9,438 bases of DNA, taken from an uncultured bacterium. GTDB lineage: Bacteria > Bacteroidota > Bacteroidia > Bacteroidales > Muribaculaceae. A model generated the notes under the pieces. That model ran no database searches. It worked only from the letters and a program-made list of their open reading frames with translations, and was not told the DNA's origin. A program made the translations under genes and the position numbers. The stretch is from positions 1-9,438 of the forward strand of contig CAMHGU010000076.1 in assembly GCA_946184715.1 (NCBI GenBank), in the 5' to 3' direction. Within the stretch, counting starts at the first letter, position 1; each line of letters begins with the position of its first letter. Below are positions 5,838 through 9,438 of the stretch, piece by piece.

Positions 5838-7646
5838 ATGACCAAGACCGACAACCGAGCTACCCGAGCAATCAGCCGCGCCACGGCCCGCCTGGCCGAG
5901 TGGCGGCAGCGCCACGTGGGCGAGAAGAAATTCGTCACCGTGCTGGCGCTCGTGGTGGGCGTGCTCTCGGGCTTTTCGGCCTTGATACTCAAGCAGTTGA
6001 TAGAGTGGCTCTCGATGATGATCGAGGCCCAGGTGACCGAGCCCACGGCCAACGTCATCTACCTCATCAGCCCGGCGGTGGGCGTGCTGCTGTCGCTGCT
6101 CTTCGTGCGCTACGTGGTGAAGGACGACATCTCCCACGGCGTCACCAAGGTGCTCTACGCCATCTCGCAGCATCAGAGCCGTCTCAAGCCCCACAATATG
6201 TACTCCTCGGTGGTGGCCAGCGCGGCCACCATAGGCTTTGGCGGCTCGGTAGGTGCCGAGGCCCCTATCGTATATACCGGCGCCGCGCTCGGCTCTAACC
6301 TGGGCAGCGCGTTCAGGCTATCGCCGCGGCTGCTGATGATACTCGTGGGCTGCGGCGCCGCGGCAGGTATCGCCGGCATCTTCAAAGCCCCCATCGCCGG
6401 TCTGCTCTTCGCCATCGAGGTGCTGATGGTTGACCTCACCGCCTTCTCGGTGATGCCGCTGCTCGTGGCCTCGGTGTCGAGCGCCACCGTGGCATATATC
6501 TTCACGGGCTACAACTTCCAGTTTGCGTTCGACGCCAGCGAGCCATTCGTGGTGGAGCTGATACCTTACGTGATAGGCTTAGGCATCTTCTGCGGGCTGG
6601 TGTCGCTCTATTTCAACTACGGCATCAGCAGCATCGAGCGGCTCTACGACCGCATCCCGCGGGCGTGGACCCGCTACGCCATCGGCGCCATCACCCTCGG
6701 CGTGCTTATCTTCCTGCTGCCGCCGCTCTACGGCGAAGGCTACGGCACCATCAACGCTCTGCTCGACGGCGACTATGCCGAGGTGATGGGCGGCAGCCTC
6801 TTCTTCGGGCTTAACGGCAACGTGTGGGCCGTGCTGCTCTTCATCGCCGCCACGATGCTCCTGAAGGTATTCGCCACCAGCGCCACCAACGGCGCCGGGG
6901 GCGTGGGCGGCACGTTTGCCCCGTCGCTCTACGTGGGGTGCCTCGCCGGATTCCTCTTCGCCTTCGCGCTCAACCACGCAGGCTTCGTGGCCGACCCGCT
7001 GAGCGTCAAGAATTTCGCCCTGATGGGTATGGCCGGCGTGATGGCCGGGGTGATGCACGCCCCGCTGATGGCCATCTTCCTCACCGCCGAGATGACCGGC
7101 GGCTATCAGCTCTTCCTACCGCTGCTCGTGGTGGCCGCCATCTCCTACGGCACGGTGAGCCTCTTCAGCCGCTACGGCATCTACACCCGCCGCCTCGCCA
7201 ATGAAGGCTACCTCATCGACTACCAGAAGGACCACGCCGTGCTCACCCTCCTGCGTATGGATCACGTAATCGAGCGCGACTTCGCCAAGGTGACCGCCGA
7301 GATGACCCTCAAGCAGATGGTCGATGTAATCGCCTCGTCGAGCCGCAACCTCTTCCCGGTGGTCGATACCGACGGGCGCCTGCTCGGCATCGTGCGCCTC
7401 GACGACATCCGCAACATTATGTTCCGCCCCGACCTCTACCAGAAGATGCGCGTGGGCGGTTTTATGACAATGCCGGCGGCCACGGTGCGCATTACCGACG
7501 GCATGGAAGAGGTGATGCGAGTATTCGACGACACCAGCGCCTGGAACCTCCCCGTAGTCGATGATGAGGGCCGCTACATAGGCTTCGTGTCGAAGTCGAA
7601 GATTTTCAACTCCTACCGCACCGTCCTCAAGCAGTACACCGACTGA
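5838..7646 (+). CDS. ClC-family chloride channel/transporter with C-terminal CBS pair
   Basis: This is an inner-membrane anion-conducting protein of the ClC family. The 602-residue product has a full ClC core (about 30-450) and two CBS domains (about 477-533 and 538-597), which usually bind adenine nucleotides and tune activity. Core motifs are GSVGAEAP (136-143) with the gating glutamate E141, GIFKAPIAG (180-188) leading to FAIEVL (191-196), GGTFAPSL (357-364) with the pore phenylalanine F360, and GGYQLFLP (421-428) with Y423, matching E. coli ClC Tyr445. Two positions differ from E. coli ClC-ec1. V195 stands where the proton glutamate E203 would be. SHGVTKVL (99-106) replaces the GSGIPEI segment, putting His where the central Ser lies. 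It may thus be a passive channel or an atypical exchanger. It may be co-transcribed with the sugar transferase, since no promoter is seen in the gap. Confidence 0.94.
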   Translation: MTKTDNRATRAISRATARLAEWRQRHVGEKKFVTVLALVVGVLSGFSALILKQLIEWLSMMIEAQVTEPTANVIYLISPAVGVLLSLLFVRYVVKDDISHGVTKVLYAISQHQSRLKPHNMYSSVVASAATIGFGGSVGAEAPIVYTGAALGSNLGSAFRLSPRLLMILVGCGAAAGIAGIFKAPIAGLLFAIEVLMVDLTAFSVMPLLVASVSSATVAYIFTGYNFQFAFDASEPFVVELIPYVIGLGIFCGLVSLYFNYGISSIERLYDRIPRAWTRYAIGAITLGVLIFLLPPLYGEGYGTINALLDGDYAEVMGGSLFFGLNGNVWAVLLFIAATMLLKVFATSATNGAGGVGGTFAPSLYVGCLAGFLFAFALNHAGFVADPLSVKNFALMGMAGVMAGVMHAPLMAIFLTAEMTGGYQLFLPLLVVAAISYGTVSLFSRYGIYTRRLANEGYLIDYQKDHAVLTLLRMDHVIERDFAKVTAEMTLKQMVDVIASSSRNLFPVVDTDGRLLGIVRLDDIRNIMFRPDLYQKMRVGGFMTMPAATVRITDGMEEVMRVFDDTSAWNLPVVDDEGRYIGFVSKSKIFNSYRTVLKQYTD

Positions 7647-7655
7647 CTTTATTAG

Positions 7656-7699
7656 CGCGCAAAGCACACATTTAGCCGATTTTTAATTATCTTTGTGCG
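7656..7699 (+). promoter_or_regulatory. MFS gene promoter (-7 TATCTTTG) overlapped by an inverted repeat
   Basis: TATCTTTG at 7688-7695 matches TAnnTTTG exactly and would start transcription near 7700, leaving a leader of about 35-40 bases before the ATG at 7738. The -33 region (around 7665) has no clear TTG. The near-perfect inverted repeat CGCGCAAAG (7656-7664) and CTTTGTGCG (7691-7699), with one mismatch that would be a G-U pair in RNA, places its right arm on the -7 box. It could be a regulator site, or a weak hairpin after the ClC stop codon. No T-run follows. Confidence 0.5.
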
Positions 7700-7737
7700 T
7701 ATCGTAACAGATAATCTCAATCAATCATAAACTGACA

Positions 7738-9162
7738 ATGGAAAACAGTATTAAGACAACTTTGCGCGACAGCGCCGCGGCACGCTGGACAGCCCTTGTG
7801 CTGCTGGCCTCGGCCATGTTTTTCGGCTACATCTTTATGGATGTGCTATCACCCCTGAAAGACCTTCTACAAGAGCACCACGGCTGGGACTCGGCCGCTT
7901 TCGGCCGCTTTGCCGGCTCGGAGACGTTCCTCAACGTGTTTGTGTTCTTCCTGATATTGGCCGGCATCATTCTCGACAAGATGGGCGTGCGCTTCACCGC
8001 CGTGCTCTCCGGCTCGGTGATGCTCATAGGCGGCGCCATCAACTACTACGCCGTGACCGATGCCTTCCAGCAGAACGCCGGCCTCGTAGCCTTTATGGAC
8101 AACTTCTGCAACCTCCCCGATTCGGCCTGGAACATCACCCCGTTCTATAAAGGGATGCCGGCCAGCGCCAAGCTCTCGGCCATAGGCTTTATGCTCTTCG
8201 GGTGTGGCGTGGAGATGGCGGGCATCACCGTCAGCCGCGGCATCGCCAAGTGGTTCAAAGGCAAAGAGATGGCCCTGGCTATGGGCATCGAGATGGCAAT
8301 AGCCCGCGTGGGTGTGGCTGTGGTGATGGTAGGCTCGCCGGCCATCGCCAAGCTCGGCGGCGCCGTCTCGGTATCGCGCCCGGTAGCTTTCTCGGTGCTG
8401 CTGATGCTCATAGGCCTCATCTGCTTCATCTGCTACGGCGTGCTCGACTATCGCCTCGAGAAACAAGAAGGCAACACCGAAGAGAAAGACGACCCCTTCA
8501 AAGTGTCCGACCTCAAATACATCGTCACCTCCAAGGTGTTCTGGCTCATCGCCCTTCTCTGCGTGCTCTACTACTCGGCCATCTTCCCCTTCCAGAAGTA
8601 CGCCGTCAATATGCTGCAGTGCAACCTCGGCTTCACCGCTGAGCAGGCCGGCCTGGTATTCTCGGTGTTCCCGCTCGGAGCCGCGGCCATCACCCCCTTC
8701 CTCGGCAACTACCTCGACACTAAGGGCAAGGGCGCCACGATGCTCATCTTCGGCGCGCTGCTGATGATAGTGTGCCACCTGTCGTTTGCCTTCCTGGTGC
8801 CGATGACTCAAAACACCGTCCTCACCATCGCCAGCATAGTGCTGCTGGGCATCTCCTTCTCGCTCGTGCCCGCCTCGCTCTGGCCCTCGGTTCCCAAAAT
8901 CGTCGATGAGAAGCTCCTCGGCTCGGCCTACGCCCTCATCTTCTGGATTCAGAACATCGGCCTCTACGCCTTCCCTATGATTATCGGCGGCGTGCTCACG
9001 GCTGTCAACCCCGGTGTAGAAGATCCCACGAAGCTCAACTACACCGTGCCGATGTGCATCTTCGCAGCCCTCGGCGTCCTCGCCCTCATCTTCGGCCTGA
9101 TGCTCAAAGCCGAGGACAAGAAGAAAGGCTACGGCCTCGAGCTCCCCAACAAGAAGAAGTAA
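7738..9162 (+). CDS. Major facilitator superfamily transporter, substrate unknown
   Basis: This inner-membrane secondary transporter has 474 residues and about twelve hydrophobic segments (for example 17-39, 62-80, 86-103, 146-165, 214-236, 264-284, 303-322, 332-353, 360-381, 436-456). The MFS motif A between helices 2 and 3 is GIILDKMGVRFT (76-87), and GNYLDTKGKG (323-332) is its degenerate copy in the second half. That position and a charged central linker (237-258) fit the usual two times six helix layout. A long loop between helices 3 and 4 (about 105-145, with a Cys and aromatic residues) should face the periplasm. The Lys-rich tail (459-474) should be cytoplasmic. The substrate is not deducible. 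The overall look recalls MFS proteins of Bacteroides sometimes grouped with MFSD1-type or NarK/OFA-type carriers, but this is only an impression. A separate promoter precedes it. Confidence 0.9.
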   Translation: MENSIKTTLRDSAAARWTALVLLASAMFFGYIFMDVLSPLKDLLQEHHGWDSAAFGRFAGSETFLNVFVFFLILAGIILDKMGVRFTAVLSGSVMLIGGAINYYAVTDAFQQNAGLVAFMDNFCNLPDSAWNITPFYKGMPASAKLSAIGFMLFGCGVEMAGITVSRGIAKWFKGKEMALAMGIEMAIARVGVAVVMVGSPAIAKLGGAVSVSRPVAFSVLLMLIGLICFICYGVLDYRLEKQEGNTEEKDDPFKVSDLKYIVTSKVFWLIALLCVLYYSAIFPFQKYAVNMLQCNLGFTAEQAGLVFSVFPLGAAAITPFLGNYLDTKGKGATMLIFGALLMIVCHLSFAFLVPMTQNTVLTIASIVLLGISFSLVPASLWPSVPKIVDEKLLGSAYALIFWIQNIGLYAFPMIIGGVLTAVNPGVEDPTKLNYTVPMCIFAALGVLALIFGLMLKAEDKKKGYGLELPNKKK

Positions 9163-9214
9163 GCCACTCTCAGCCTTCCGTGTCAGAGCAAAAACAACCG
9201 AAACGATTATAATT

Positions 9215-9438
9215 ATGAGACACCTAAGAATCGTAATGGCAGTGGTGGTGGCGCTGATGGTGCTGACCGTCACGGCGCAGGTGGAGAAATCGCCTTCGCT
9301 CCTGGATAAGCAGAGGACCAACAAGATTGTGTGCCCCACGTGCGGACGCACCTTCACCTCGGTGGAGCAGCTCAAGAAGCATCGCCACACCCACGTGGAG
9401 AAGCCTTCGGGCAAAGAGCAGCCCAAAGCCGAGAAGCC
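9215..9438 (+). CDS. Exported small protein with a classical C2H2 zinc-finger motif (3' end outside window)
   Basis: The visible 74 codons begin with a signal peptide: a basic n-region MRHLRI, a hydrophobic stretch (7-20) and a likely signal peptidase I site after VTA (A21, before Q22). There is no lipobox cysteine. Residues 40-60 form a full C2H2 finger, C-X2-C-X3-F-X5-L-X2-H-X3-H, with C40, C43, F47, L53, H56 and H60. VEKP follows (61-64), like the TGEKP linker of eukaryotic fingers, and then a Lys/Glu/Pro-rich segment. The frame is still open at 9438. The start at 9215 is chosen because it opens directly into the signal peptide. The gene lies 52 bases after the MFS stop. No TAnnTTTG box is visible in that gap, so it may be read through from the MFS promoter. 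Codon use matches its neighbours. I know no named family for it and propose no function beyond possible zinc binding in the envelope or outside. Confidence 0.8.
   Translation, partial: MRHLRIVMAVVVALMVLTVTAQVEKSPSLLDKQRTNKIVCPTCGRTFTSVEQLKKHRHTHVEKPSGKEQPKAEK

Noticed and set aside
4557..6194. A 545-codon open frame on the minus strand opposite the sugar transferase and ClC genes
   Set aside because: It spans two well-supported genes and the gap between them, and has shadow-type composition rich in His, Gly, Val and Glu without domain motifs.
7891..7910. Perfect tandem repeat of a 10-base unit, TCGGCCGCTT, in the MFS gene
   Set aside because: There are only two copies inside coding sequence. 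It does not disturb the frame and probably reflects local codon choice.
7867..9426. A 519-codon open frame on the minus strand opposite the MFS gene and the zinc-finger gene
   Set aside because: It is an antisense shadow. The plus-strand frames encode a clear MFS transporter and a clear signal peptide plus finger, and the minus frame shows no motif.
9215..9438. Reading the CPTC of the last gene as a thioredoxin-type redox motif
   Set aside because: The flanking sequence lacks a thioredoxin fold pattern, while the spacing of Phe, Leu and both His residues fits a C2H2 finger at every position. A disulfide in the exported protein remains possible.

Overview
The window looks like chromosomal DNA of a GC-rich member of the Bacteroidota, most likely order Bacteroidales. 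This is inferred from four things. Several genes are preceded by the Bacteroidota -7 promoter element TAnnTTTG. Clear Shine-Dalgarno sites are absent. The encoded proteins resemble families common in gut Bacteroidales. GC-rich codon use leaves long spurious open frames opposite the real genes. A Muribaculaceae-like organism would fit, but the sequence alone does not prove it. Seven complete genes and one gene cut by the right edge fill almost the whole window. No rRNA, tRNA, CRISPR array, insertion sequence or phage gene was found, and no stretch over about 210 bases lacks a gene.

Left part, minus strand (8-3558): read in transcription order, a patatin-like phospholipase gene is followed by a cytoplasmic GH13 alpha-amylase-family gene, with stop and start codons overlapping by one base. 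Then comes prs, encoding ribose-phosphate pyrophosphokinase. prs has its own likely -7 element, which contains the stop codon of the amylase gene. The patatin gene has the best complete promoter in the window, with -33 and -7 elements 20 bases apart.

A 208-base divergent intergenic region (3559-3766) holds the patatin promoter, a long imperfect GC-rich hairpin followed by a T-run in the plus direction, and a -7 element placed so close to the tsaC start that its mRNA may be leaderless.

Right part, plus strand (3767-9438): a short TsaC-type threonylcarbamoyl-AMP synthase, a membrane sugar-1-phosphate transferase that starts a lipid-linked glycan, and a ClC chloride channel/transporter with two CBS domains are closely spaced and may be co-transcribed. 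An MFS transporter follows with its own promoter. Last is the start of a short exported protein.

Most genes are ordinary housekeeping, envelope or transport functions. The unusual item is the last gene. It begins with a clean signal peptide and then carries a textbook eukaryotic-type C2H2 zinc-finger signature, followed by a linker-like VEKP. Such a finger in an exported bacterial protein is worth following up. Second-tier points are the hairpin/T-run element upstream of tsaC and a ClC protein that keeps the gating glutamate but has valine at the internal proton-glutamate position, as channel-type ClCs do.
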